In this document: in pieces, positions 1 through 5,741 of the stretch
Layout of the letters: every line of letters begins with the position of its first letter
Position numbering within the stretch: position 1 is the first letter of the stretch
Origin: CAYVSY01 sp964454255
Lineage (GTDB): Bacteria; Bacillota_I; Bacilli_A; RF39; UBA660
Direction: 5' to 3'
NCBI GenBank assembly: GCA_964454255.1
Contig: CAYVSY010000039.1
Coordinates: forward strand, 1 to 10,329
Length of the DNA: 10,329 bases
Notes under the pieces: model-generated
What the model was told of the DNA's origin: nothing
Databases searched by the model: none
What the model saw: only the letters and a program-made list of their open reading frames with translations
Translations under genes and position numbers: made by a program

Positions 1-47
1 TTCCCCTTATAATTATTACTAATCATAGGGGGTAGCAAGTTCCTCAT
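1..47 (-). CDS. N-terminal fragment of a small (membrane?) protein, cut by window edge
   Basis: An open frame starts with ATG only three bases after the CCA end of the tRNA and runs off the left edge. The 15 visible codons read MRNLLPPMISNNYKG. From memory, a start of the form LPPxIxNNYxG is typical of a family of small bacterial membrane proteins of unknown role, but too little is visible to assign it. A TTG at about position 38 (reading MLPPM...) is an alternative start, with GAGG just ahead of it. The C-run coding for Pro-Pro is unusually GC-rich for this DNA, which argues for coding. No terminator lies between the tRNA and this frame, so they may share a transcript. Confidence 0.4.
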   Translation of the reverse strand, partial: MRNLLPPMISNNYKG

Positions 48-50
48 ATT

Positions 51-136
51 TGGTACCGACCAAGGGACTTGAACCCTCACACTATTGCTAGTAGTAGATT
101 TTGAGTCTACCGCGTCTACCATTCCGCCAGGTCGGC
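51..136 (-). tRNA. tRNA-Leu (anticodon CAA)
   Basis: The reverse complement folds as a class II tRNA. The acceptor stem GCCGACC pairs with GGTCGGT (a G-U pair at 1-72), followed by A73 and an encoded CCA. The D arm contains GGTAGACGC. The anticodon stem GTAGA/TCTAC closes the loop CTCAAAA, giving anticodon CAA for Leu UUG codons. A long variable arm follows, then a T arm with loop TTCAAGT. The length of 86 nt is normal for tRNA-Leu. The tRNA starts 5 nt after the stop codon of the PH-domain gene and ends 3 nt before the next start codon, so it is probably processed from a longer transcript or driven by a promoter inside the upstream gene. Confidence 0.97.
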
Positions 137-141
137 ATGTT

Positions 142-543
142 TTACTTGTTTATTATTACATCAGAAATATTGGTGTATAAAATTCTTAATTTTGTTTTAT
201 CTTCTGGACTTAAATTAATAAAAGTTAACTTAGTTGGATAACCACAATCCATATATATTATTAAATGAGCTGAAGCTGATTTAAACATAATGGATATAGT
301 TGAAATGGATTTATATGGAATAATATATATTTGTTTATTATTACCTAACCCTAATCGATCATATAAAATTATTTTTTTATTGGTCCACACTCCTGTATCT
401 TTTCTAGTAGCCCAAGCACTTAATATTTTTTCATTTTCTAATATATAATCAGTTACATATTTAGGTAGTGATTTTATATTAAGTTCATTAAAAAATCTAA
501 AACTTCTTGTAATTTCTTTATATTTTTGACATTTTATCACCAC
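142..543 (-). CDS. Bacterial PH-domain protein (PF08000-like)
   Basis: This 133-residue protein probably folds as one pleckstrin-homology domain (residues about 33-130). The stretch WTNKKIILYDRLGLG followed by IPYKSISTISI is the strand pattern of the small bacterial PH family (bPH_1, once DUF1696), where FTNKRLILVD...IPYSSITRFS is usual. There is no signal peptide or membrane helix, so it should be cytosolic; the function of the family is not well defined. The start is GTG (a second GTG follows), an in-frame TGA lies five codons upstream, and no in-frame ATG exists until deep in the domain. No Shine-Dalgarno is present; instead an extended -10 ends 6 nt before the GTG, suggesting a leaderless mRNA. 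The stop codon is 5 nt from tRNA-Leu. Confidence 0.8.
   Translation of the reverse strand: MVIKCQKYKEITRSFRFFNELNIKSLPKYVTDYILENEKILSAWATRKDTGVWTNKKIILYDRLGLGNNKQIYIIPYKSISTISIMFKSASAHLIIYMDCGYPTKLTFINLSPEDKTKLRILYTNISDVIINK
152..179 (-). promoter_or_regulatory. Possible internal promoter for tRNA-Leu
   Basis: Inside the 3' end of the PH-domain gene, TATACA (4 of 6 matches to the -35 consensus, 174-179) lies 16 bp from AATAAT (152-157), which is preceded by TG in extended -10 position. Initiation about 7 nt downstream would give a tRNA 5' leader of under 10 nt. Such matches are common in DNA this AT-rich, so it is only a candidate. Confidence 0.25.
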
Positions 544-549
544 GCTGTT

Positions 550-558
550 ATTGTATCA
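550..558 (-). promoter_or_regulatory. Extended -10 of the PH-domain gene
   Basis: On the minus strand TGA-TACAAT (5 of 6 matches to TATAAT, with the TGN extension) ends 6 nt before the GTG-GTG start. No convincing -35 sits 16-18 bp upstream. Transcription 7 nt after the -10 would begin at the first base of the GTG, giving a leaderless message. The stretch between this and the signal peptidase remnant (559-633) is almost pure A/T. It includes a possible A8TAA/TTAT8 hairpin that could act as a weak terminator. Confidence 0.5.
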
Positions 559-633
559 TATTAAAGAAAAAAAATAAATATTAATTTGAATAAAATTTTT
601 TGTTATTTTTTTTTATTATTTTATACTTTATTG

Positions 634-1052
634 TTAATTAATTAATGGCCATATTTTAATAAAAACTTTTCCTATTATTTTATTCTTTTCAACAAGTCCA
701 ACTGTCAAACTTCTACTATCAGTTGAATAGCTTCTATTATCGCCTAAAACAAAATACATATTTTCTGGTATTACATTATAACCAATATCTTTTAAATCAA
801 AATCATTCATTTGAATATTGTTATCAATAAATTTTTCGTCACTTATTTGATTATTTATATATAATTTATTATCTTTTATTTTAATTGTTTCACCAGGAAG
901 GCCGATAACTCTTTTTACTAAATATTTTGAATCTGTATGTGTAAAGCTAATGATATCATTCCTTTTTATATCATGTATTTTATATGATAATTTACTTAAT
1001 AATACAATATCATTAGAATTATAACTTCTAAAAGATCACGATAATCATACAT
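634..1052 (-). pseudogene. Type I signal peptidase remnant, N-terminus and Ser box lost
   Basis: The minus-strand frame from 1035 to a TAA at 634 encodes about 133 residues of a type I signal peptidase (LepB/SipS family, which removes signal peptides at the outer face of the membrane). Visible are the substrate-pocket segment NDIVLLSKLSYKIHDIKRND, box D with the catalytic Lys in LVKRVIGLPGE, and box E in VLGDNRSYSTDSRS, ending KIWPLIN. There is no start codon ahead of these boxes. An in-frame TGA at 1036-1038 cuts the frame exactly where the catalytic Ser motif (SMxPT) should be. Inserting one base there joins an upstream frame beginning ATG at 1052 to give YRDSFRSYNSND, a degraded Ser box, but still no membrane anchor. 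It therefore looks like a decayed gene. A sequencing or assembly error alone cannot restore it, since both the anchor and the SMxPT residues are missing. Confidence 0.8.
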
Positions 1053-1054
1053 AA

Positions 1055-1303
1055 TTATTTTTCCATTTCTATAAAAAATGGCCCAAATTGAGTTTTTTTA
1101 TTAATTGATGTTCTATTATATTGAAAAGCCTTATAACCAAAGCCAACACATTCTATAGTCGTTCCGTCTTCATATTGATGATCAATATTTTTTAAACAAA
1201 ATAATGGATCTTTCCCAACTTTTAACATGACAAAATCAATTGTCCATACCATTATTACAGCAATTATTATTATCCAAAATACAATATCTAATATTTTTTT
1301 CAT
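1055..1303 (-). CDS. Small membrane-anchored protein, 82 aa, unknown function
   Basis: Residues 4-26 form one strongly hydrophobic helix (FWIIIIAVIMVW) after a short Met-Lys-Lys start, so the protein is a membrane-anchored or uncleaved signal-anchor protein with an outside domain of about 55 residues. That domain carries two cysteines (C36 and C52, possibly a disulfide) and ends in FGPFFIEMEK. From memory, small proteins with a FCLKxxxHxYxDGT...ECxGxGYK...FGPFF pattern occur in several gut Bacillota, without known function. The Shine-Dalgarno AGGAG is at 1315-1319, before an ATG. The gene starts 35 nt after the ABC permease stop and is probably its co-transcribed third gene. Its TAA ends 2 nt before the remnant ATG of the broken signal peptidase. 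Confidence 0.75.
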   Translation of the reverse strand: MKKILDIVFWIIIIAVIMVWTIDFVMLKVGKDPLFCLKNIDHQYEDGTTIECVGFGYKAFQYNRTSINKKTQFGPFFIEMEK

Positions 1304-1338
1304 TTTTATCTACTCTCCTATTTTATCATTATATTTTT

Positions 1339-2781
1339 TTAAATATTTTTAATATTTTTCTTTTTAAATACTAAAAATGAGACAATTATCATTATAAATA
1401 GATATACTAAACATACTATAACTGATAAAGGAAAATTAACATATTTAAAGTTTGATAATCCACCAAACAAATAAATATTAAAATCCCAATTTAAGGTAAC
1501 CCAATATTTCATAAAGGAAACATTTTTTGATATTATTAAATAATTAAATAATTCAGCTCCACCTAAACCAACAAATGGAACGGCAATGGCGATGGCAGAA
1601 TTTCCAAAAATTGTTCCTAAAGAGAATGATAATGTTAATATGAGAATTATTTTGGGTAACATTGATATTGTCATTATTCCAAAATATGTCCATACATTCA
1701 TAATTGATAATGTTGAACTATTAAAATTATAATTAACTATTGGAATATTTAAACTATTACTACCAAAGAACAAATATCCGGCAATTGTTTGAATCAAAAA
1801 AAATGTTAAAATAGATAATACCATTATAATTAAACAAGTTATATATTTTGAACATAGTATTTTAGTTCTCGTATATGGTTTAACAAGTAATAATTTAATA
1901 GTTCCTTTATTATATTCTTCACTTACAATTACTCCAGATACGACAATAACAACGGCTAAAATTAAATATAAATATTCATTATAAAATGATTTATACATAC
2001 TGCGCATATTATTAGTTTCATTAATATTATATCCTGTTTCAATAATATATTTTGAAGTTTCTAAATTGTTTTTAGTATTCTGATAAGTAAGTTTTTCTTC
2101 ATAAGTTAATTCTTTGTTTTCATATTCATGAATATTTAATTTAGAAGCAATATATTGATTTAAAGCATTATTTAAATAGTCATTCCCATAAGGAATATTT
2201 CTATCAAGTCGCATATTTAATAATTCTATATTGGCATTGACATTATAAATTTGATTATTTATTTTAGAAATAGATGGAGAACCTTTAGCTAATTTTAATT
2301 CTTCATTTAACTGAGTTAATTCTTCGTTTTTTTTAATTTTTTCCTCTTCAACAAAAATTCGCCAATCATTATTATCAATTTTTTTAATCAGATTATTTAA
2401 TTTATTTGTATTTTCTTTCAATAAATTTAAATCTTTATTAAAACTATATGTATTATAATTAATTTGATATAAATATTCGGTGTTATTATTAATTACATAT
2501 GATTGCCATGAATCAAAACCATATTTTTTTTGTAATTCATATTTATCTATTTCCGTTTTATTTGATATATACCAATCAATATTATTCTGATTTGATAAAT
2601 CGATTTGATCAATTTCTTCTCTCAATACATTAATATTATTTTCATTATTATTACTAATATTTTCTATGGAACTATAAATAATATTAGTTAAAACTATAAT
2701 AGCTGTAGAAATACCAAATAAAATATAAATTGATTTTTTATGAAAAATTTTGCATAATTCATTTTTAATTAAATTAATCAT
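1339..2781 (-). CDS. ABC-2 type permease with large extracytoplasmic coiled-coil domain
   Basis: This is the membrane subunit paired with the ATPase gene just upstream. One membrane helix lies at residues about 18-36, followed by roughly 230 hydrophilic residues outside the membrane, rich in Asn, Lys and Glu with heptad-like stretches (about 55-250). A C-terminal bundle of about five or six helices follows. The coupling-helix region EEYNKGTIKLLLVKPYTRTK directly after the second helix is typical of ABC-2 permeases of the BcrB/NatB type, which export peptides, antibiotics or ions; the substrate cannot be told from sequence. I chose ATG at 2781 over GTG at 2790. GAGGTG lies at the proper distance before the ATG, whereas the GTG would overlap this Shine-Dalgarno. 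The start overlaps the ATPase stop by 8 nt, showing translational coupling. Length is 480 residues. Confidence 0.88.
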   Translation of the reverse strand: MINLIKNELCKIFHKKSIYILFGISTAIIVLTNIIYSSIENISNNNENNINVLREEIDQIDLSNQNNIDWYISNKTEIDKYELQKKYGFDSWQSYVINNNTEYLYQINYNTYSFNKDLNLLKENTNKLNNLIKKIDNNDWRIFVEEEKIKKNEELTQLNEELKLAKGSPSISKINNQIYNVNANIELLNMRLDRNIPYGNDYLNNALNQYIASKLNIHEYENKELTYEEKLTYQNTKNNLETSKYIIETGYNINETNNMRSMYKSFYNEYLYLILAVVIVVSGVIVSEEYNKGTIKLLLVKPYTRTKILCSKYITCLIIMVLSILTFFLIQTIAGYLFFGSNSLNIPIVNYNFNSSTLSIMNVWTYFGIMTISMLPKIILILTLSFSLGTIFGNSAIAIAVPFVGLGGAELFNYLIISKNVSFMKYWVTLNWDFNIYLFGGLSNFKYVNFPLSVIVCLVYLFIMIIVSFLVFKKKNIKNI

Positions 2782-3682
2782 TTTTAGCACCTCTAACTCT
2801 ATTTAAGAATGCATCTTCTAATGATATTTGCATTTCTTGAACGGAATAAATCTTAACTTTATTTTCAACTAGTTTTTCTATTAAATCAGGGATTTCTTCT
2901 TTATTAATAATTATTTCTATAGTTGATTCATTATATTCTTTGGCATTAGAAATCATTTTTAGGACTTTTTTAACATTATCTATTTCAATATAATATGTAT
3001 TATGACTAATCTCTTTTTTTATTGATTGAACTTTATTTGTTTCTACAACTTCACCGTTTTTTATGATACATACACTACTACAAAAACTTTCTAATTCACT
3101 TAGATTATGACTTGATATCAAAACTGATTTATTCTCTTTATTAGCTAATCTTTTTAATAAATCTCTTAATTCTTTTATTCCTTCTGGATCAAGGCCATTA
3201 GTTGGCTCATCTAATATTAGTATTTCAGGATTATGAATCAAAGCTTGAGCAATACCCAATCTTTGTCTCATGCCCAATGAATACTTTGATACTTTATCGT
3301 TAATTCGATTTTTTAATCCTACTAATTGGACAACTTCGTCAATTCTGCTTTTAGGAATATCTTTATACATATTACAAACCAATTCTAAGTTTTTTCGACC
3401 AGATAAATACATATACATATCGGGATTTTCAACGATTGCACCGACATGTCTAATAGCTTCTTCAAAATTATCAGTAACATCATAACCTTTAATTGTCACT
3501 TTTCCAGAATCAATTCTTTGTAATCCTAAAATCATTTTAATAGTAGTCGTTTTACCTGCTCCATTAGGACCAATAAAGCCCAATATATTGCCTTCATATA
3601 ATTCCAAAGATAAATTTTTTATGATTTGTTTTGAACCAAATTTTTTATATAAGTTTTCACAACTCAATATTTTTTGTTTCAC
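2774..3682 (-). CDS. ABC transporter ATP-binding protein (BcrA/NatA type)
   Basis: This 302-residue ATPase energises the permease encoded next. Walker A is GPNGAGKTT (38-46). The segment GAIVENPDMYMYLSGRKNL (81-99) stands at the Q-loop, as in bacitracin-export-type ATPases. The signature motif is YSLGMRQ (134-140), Walker B is ILILDEP (154-160), the D-loop is GLDP and the H-loop His is in SSHNLSE (H192). The last 80 residues form the small accessory domain usual for this subfamily. The start is GTG with AGGAG at 3690-3694; the ATG overlapping it by two bases is in another frame and stops at once. It is the first long gene of the ABC operon, behind a leader of about 200 nt. Gene order (ATPase then permease) and type suggest export; substrate unknown. 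Confidence 0.95.
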   Translation of the reverse strand: MKQKILSCENLYKKFGSKQIIKNLSLELYEGNILGFIGPNGAGKTTTIKMILGLQRIDSGKVTIKGYDVTDNFEEAIRHVGAIVENPDMYMYLSGRKNLELVCNMYKDIPKSRIDEVVQLVGLKNRINDKVSKYSLGMRQRLGIAQALIHNPEILILDEPTNGLDPEGIKELRDLLKRLANKENKSVLISSHNLSELESFCSSVCIIKNGEVVETNKVQSIKKEISHNTYYIEIDNVKKVLKMISNAKEYNESTIEIIINKEEIPDLIEKLVENKVKIYSVQEMQISLEDAFLNRVRGAKND

Positions 3683-3749
3683 ATTTATTCTCCTTTTAAT
3701 TTTTTATTTTGGATTTATTTTTCTGTAAATGTTGTTTTTATAATTAGCA

Positions 3750-3887
3750 CTATTTTTTTATATCTATATTTATGACATCGTTATGCTTTTTCGCATGTTT
3801 AATCATTTCTATTAATACGCTTAAAAAAAGACTCCAAGCTATAAATTATATACTAATACTAATTATTTTAAGGGTCTTTTTTATCAC
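3750..3887 (-). pseudogene. Interrupted 45-codon small membrane-protein frame in ABC leader
   Basis: A frame opening with GTG (3885-3887, SD-like AAGAGG overlapping it) reads MIKKTLKIISISI, hits TAA at 3846-3848, then continues in the same frame as FIAWSLFLSVLIEM (ATG at 3806) and KHAKKHNDVINIDIKK, ending in TAG at 3750. If the TAA were TTA, the product would be a small protein with one membrane helix and a basic tail. Local GC around codons for HAKKHNDV is clearly higher than in nearby intergenic DNA, and a well-formed extended -10 lies 18 nt before the GTG. I do not recognise the protein. Alternatives: a 13-codon leader peptide for the ABC operon, a chance frame, or a broken gene. The attenuator-like hairpin overlaps the same bases. 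Confidence 0.35.
3823..3881 (-). promoter_or_regulatory. Terminator/attenuator-like inverted repeat upstream of ABC operon
   Basis: AAAAAAGACCC is matched on the minus strand by GGAGTCTTTTTTT about 35 nt later. This gives a 9-bp A6GAC/GTCT6 stem extended by two G-C pairs past a bulged A, ending in a T run. The loop is A/T-rich. It lies after the extended -10 and about 140 nt before the ATPase start, the place expected of a transcription attenuator. The stem is A/T-heavy with a long loop, so it may be fortuitous. Confidence 0.35.
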
Positions 3888-3904
3888 CTCTTATTATTAG
3901 ATTA

Positions 3905-3913
3905 ATTATATCA
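3905..3913 (-). promoter_or_regulatory. Extended -10 promoter of ABC operon leader
   Basis: On the minus strand TGA-TATAAT is a perfect -10 hexamer with the TGN extension. No good -35 is seen 16-18 bp upstream, which extended -10 promoters can tolerate. Initiation would fall near 3898, giving a leader of about 215 nt before the GTG of the ATPase. It lies directly downstream of the hairpin that follows rpmA. Confidence 0.55.
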
Positions 3914-3918
3914 TAGAA

Positions 3919-3944
3919 AAAGAAATAAAACTAATTATTTCTTT
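3919..3944 (-). terminator. Weak hairpin terminator after rpmA
   Basis: A perfect 10-bp stem AAAGAAATAA/TTATTTCTTT with a 6-nt loop begins within the rpmA stop codon and is followed on the minus strand by TTCT. The stem holds only two non-A/T pairs, so termination may be partial and allow read-through into the ABC operon. Confidence 0.5.
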
Positions 3945-4230
3945 ATTTTTCTATATATACACTTACTTGTTTTTTGCCTTTTCCTAAGCGTTCAAATTTT
4001 ACATAACCATCCATTGTTGTATATAATGTATCATCTTTTCCTCTCAAAACATTATTTCCAGGATGAATTTTAGTTCCACGTTGACGATATATTATTGAAC
4101 CACCAGTAACAAATTCTCCATCAGCCGCTTTTGCGCCTAATCTTTTTGATTCAGAATCTCTACCATTAGTCGTAGAACTTTGTCCTTTTTTATGCGCAAA
4201 TAATTGTATGTTTAAAATCAACTTTTGCAT
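3943..4230 (-). CDS. rpmA: 50S ribosomal protein bL27 with cleavable N-terminal extension
   Basis: bL27 is a component of the large ribosomal subunit whose N-terminal tail reaches the peptidyl-transferase centre. The 95-residue protein shows the family core GRDSESKRLG, GSIIYRQRGTKIHPGNNV and MDGYVKFE. Its first 11 residues, MQKLILNIQLF, precede AHKKG, which is where bL27 of species without the extension begins. This matches the Bacillota-type extension removed by Prp, with the expected cut after the Phe of IQLF. The start ATG has a strong AAGGAGG site, directly after the prp stop (10 nt gap). It is the third and last gene of the rplU-prp-rpmA operon. Confidence 0.98.
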   Translation of the reverse strand: MQKLILNIQLFAHKKGQSSTTNGRDSESKRLGAKAADGEFVTGGSIIYRQRGTKIHPGNNVLRGKDDTLYTTMDGYVKFERLGKGKKQVSVYIEK

Positions 4231-4240
4231 AACTTCCTCC

Positions 4241-4543
4241 TTATATTATTTTAATATTGTTAGGATATTTTGAAGATAATTCTTTTAATAAATTCAACAT
4301 ATTAGAAATTAATTTTTCACATATTAAATTATTATCTAATATATTTATAATCATTTCATTATTTTTTTCTACAACATTAATATAATTTTCATTAATAGAC
4401 ACAATACCATTTATACTAGTAATTATAATACTGCTTACTGAACTACAAACAATATCTTTTCCATATTCATCATATTTAGCGTGTCCATTTATAATTATTT
4501 TTGTAATTTTATTATCTTCTTTTTCTGTCCTTATCTTTATCAT
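4241..4543 (-). CDS. prp: Prp, ribosomal-processing cysteine protease (YsxB family)
   Basis: Prp is a small cytosolic cysteine protease that removes the N-terminal extension of bL27. This 100-residue protein fits the family length. The catalytic pair is visible as His21 in NGHAKYDEYGKDIVCSSVS and Cys33 in the same stretch, matching the His/Cys spacing of the family. It lies between rplU and rpmA as in other Bacillota, 8 nt after the rplU stop and 10 nt before rpmA. The gene starts with ATG behind AAGGACG. The neighbouring rpmA product carries the substrate sequence, which supports the assignment. Confidence 0.95.
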   Translation of the reverse strand: MIKIRTEKEDNKITKIIINGHAKYDEYGKDIVCSSVSSIIITSINGIVSINENYINVVEKNNEMIINILDNNLICEKLISNMLNLLKELSSKYPNNIKII

Positions 4544-4551
4544 TTTCGTCC

Positions 4552-4851
4552 TTATTTAATTTTTTTTATTTCTACTTTAGTATATGGTTGACGATGTCCT
4601 TGTTTTGTTCTAGTAGATCTTTTATTAGGTTTATATCTAAAAATTGTAATTTTCTTTTGCTTTCCTTGTTTTAAGACAACGCCTTCAACAGTAGCACCTT
4701 CAACATAAGGATTTCCTGTAACTCCGTTAGCCATTAAAACTTTGTCAAATACAACTTTTGAATCAACTTCTGCATCCAATTTTTCAACGTAAATTACGTC
4801 TCCTTCTTGAACATAGTATTGTTTTCCACCAGTTTCTAATATTGCTTTCAT
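4552..4851 (-). CDS. rplU: 50S ribosomal protein bL21
   Basis: bL21 binds 23S rRNA in the large subunit. The 99-residue product starts MKAILETGGKQYYVQEGD and ends with the family signature IFRYKPNKRSTRTKQGHRQP followed by YTKVEI. The ATG has a near-perfect GAGGAGGT site at 4856-4863. It is the first gene of the rplU-prp-rpmA operon. A structured leader of about 100 nt, recognised as an L21 leader, lies between its promoter and start, so autogenous control by free bL21 is likely. Confidence 0.98.
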   Translation of the reverse strand: MKAILETGGKQYYVQEGDVIYVEKLDAEVDSKVVFDKVLMANGVTGNPYVEGATVEGVVLKQGKQKKITIFRYKPNKRSTRTKQGHRQPYTKVEIKKIK

Positions 4852-4955
4852 TTTTACCTCCTCAAATATTTTTTATAAGACTCGCTTTTAAGGTAAACAA
4901 TCGTTTTTATAACCTTTTCAATGCGGTTGAGTAATCAACTCGAGGTCTCACAAAC
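4852..4955 (-). ncRNA. L21 leader (ribosomal-protein autoregulatory mRNA structure)
   Basis: Between the promoter and the rplU Shine-Dalgarno the RNA can fold as a closed multi-stem element. A long-range closing helix pairs TGAGAC-TCG (4950-4941, one bulged C at 4944) with CGAGTCTTA (4884-4876). Inside lie a hairpin GTTGA-TTAC-TCAAC (4939-4926) and a second, AAGGT...ACCTT (4916-4890), containing AAAC-GATT-GTTT. The position upstream of rplU and the segment GAGACCTCGAG match what I recall of the L21 leader family of Bacillota. The mechanism (bL21 binding represses the operon) is inferred from ribosomal-protein leaders in general. Confidence 0.8.
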
Positions 4956-4961
4956 GAATTA

Positions 4962-4990
4962 ATTTTATCATAAATACCTTTTTATGTCAA
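4962..4990 (-). promoter_or_regulatory. Sigma-A promoter of rplU-prp-rpmA
   Basis: A perfect -35 TTGACA (4985-4990) is 17 bp from TAAAAT (4962-4967), which also has the TG extension. The predicted start is near 4955, at the head of the L21 leader. The promoter lies inside the last codons of the spoIVFB-like gene; that gene's TGA stop supplies the TG of the extended -10. Confidence 0.88.
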
Positions 4991-5741
4991 ACATATTCTT
5001 TAAAAATTCACGTTCTATTTGATATTTTTCCTTATGTTTAATTACATGGCTTCTATCTTTATACATATTTGTCCAGTTTTTAATTATGGCAAACTTACTA
5101 AATTGATAATTATATAAATATCTTTCTAATAAAAATTTATTAAAATAATATTTTTTTTCTTTATAAAATTTATATATATTAAATAATAGTATTACTAATA
5201 TTGTAATATAATTATAATCAATCATTTTTATTTTAAATAATAATATAATAATTGTTAATATAGAAATAATTATACTTATATTATTACATTTATTATAAGG
5301 AATGATTTTACATAAAAATAAATTTATTATTTTTGATCCATCTAATGGAATTATTGGTAATAAATTAAAAATAGTTATGCTTATATTATATTCTAAATAT
5401 AATATATATGTTCCAGTAGAAATTAAATTATATTTATTTAATATAAAAATAAAAATAAAAAAAACGTTTTGAAATATTATTCCCGATATACTTAATAATA
5501 AATCATCATTTATTTTTCGATTAATATATTCTTCATATTTAATTATTCCTCCAAATGAATAGAAGGTTATTTTTTTAATATTATATTTTAATATTATAGA
5601 TATTAATATATGTCCTAATTCATGAAAAAAAAGAAGACTAGAAAATATTAAAAAACTTTTATAATATCCTGTTAATATACAAGTAAAAGCTAAAAAAAGA
5701 AAAGAATAATGAAATTCTATTTTATTGTAAATACTCTTCAT
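4968..5741 (-). CDS. M50 intramembrane metalloprotease, SpoIVFB-like
   Basis: A site-2-type protease that cleaves substrates within or near the membrane. Zinc motif HELGH is at residues 40-44 within a membrane helix, and the third ligand Asp is in NLLPIIPLDGSK (D134). SGIIFQN (85-91) matches the SGPxxN element of the family. Several further hydrophobic helices fill residues 90-190. The last 65 residues are cytosolic and basic, without a recognisable CBS domain. In B. subtilis SpoIVFB cleaves pro-sigma-K in the mother cell, held inactive by SpoIVFA; the neighbour upstream is SpoIVFA-like, so the pair is conserved. Whether this organism sporulates cannot be told here, and another substrate is possible. 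The start overlaps the spoIVFA-like stop by 20 nt, implying coupling. Length is 257 residues. Confidence 0.9.
   Translation of the reverse strand: MKSIYNKIEFHYSFLFLAFTCILTGYYKSFLIFSSLLFFHELGHILISIILKYNIKKITFYSFGGIIKYEEYINRKINDDLLLSISGIIFQNVFFIFIFILNKYNLISTGTYILYLEYNISITIFNLLPIIPLDGSKIINLFLCKIIPYNKCNNISIIISILTIIILLFKIKMIDYNYITILVILLFNIYKFYKEKKYYFNKFLLERYLYNYQFSKFAIIKNWTNMYKDRSHVIKHKEKYQIEREFLKNMFDIKRYL

Noticed and set aside
3..32. CCCCTTAT/ATAGGGG inverted repeat as tRNA terminator
   Set aside because: The G/C runs fall in an open frame reading LLPP...YKG, and no T run follows on the minus strand within the window; coding explains it better.
1320..1328. TGATAAAAT as a promoter for the 82-residue protein gene
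   Set aside because: Transcription from it would start at or after the AGGAG site, removing the ribosome-binding site, and there is no -35; the gene is better explained as part of the ABC operon.
3270..3485. Plus-strand open frame opposite the ABC ATPase gene
   Set aside because: It is antisense to the conserved Walker/signature region of the ATPase, has no ribosome-binding site and no recognisable protein features.
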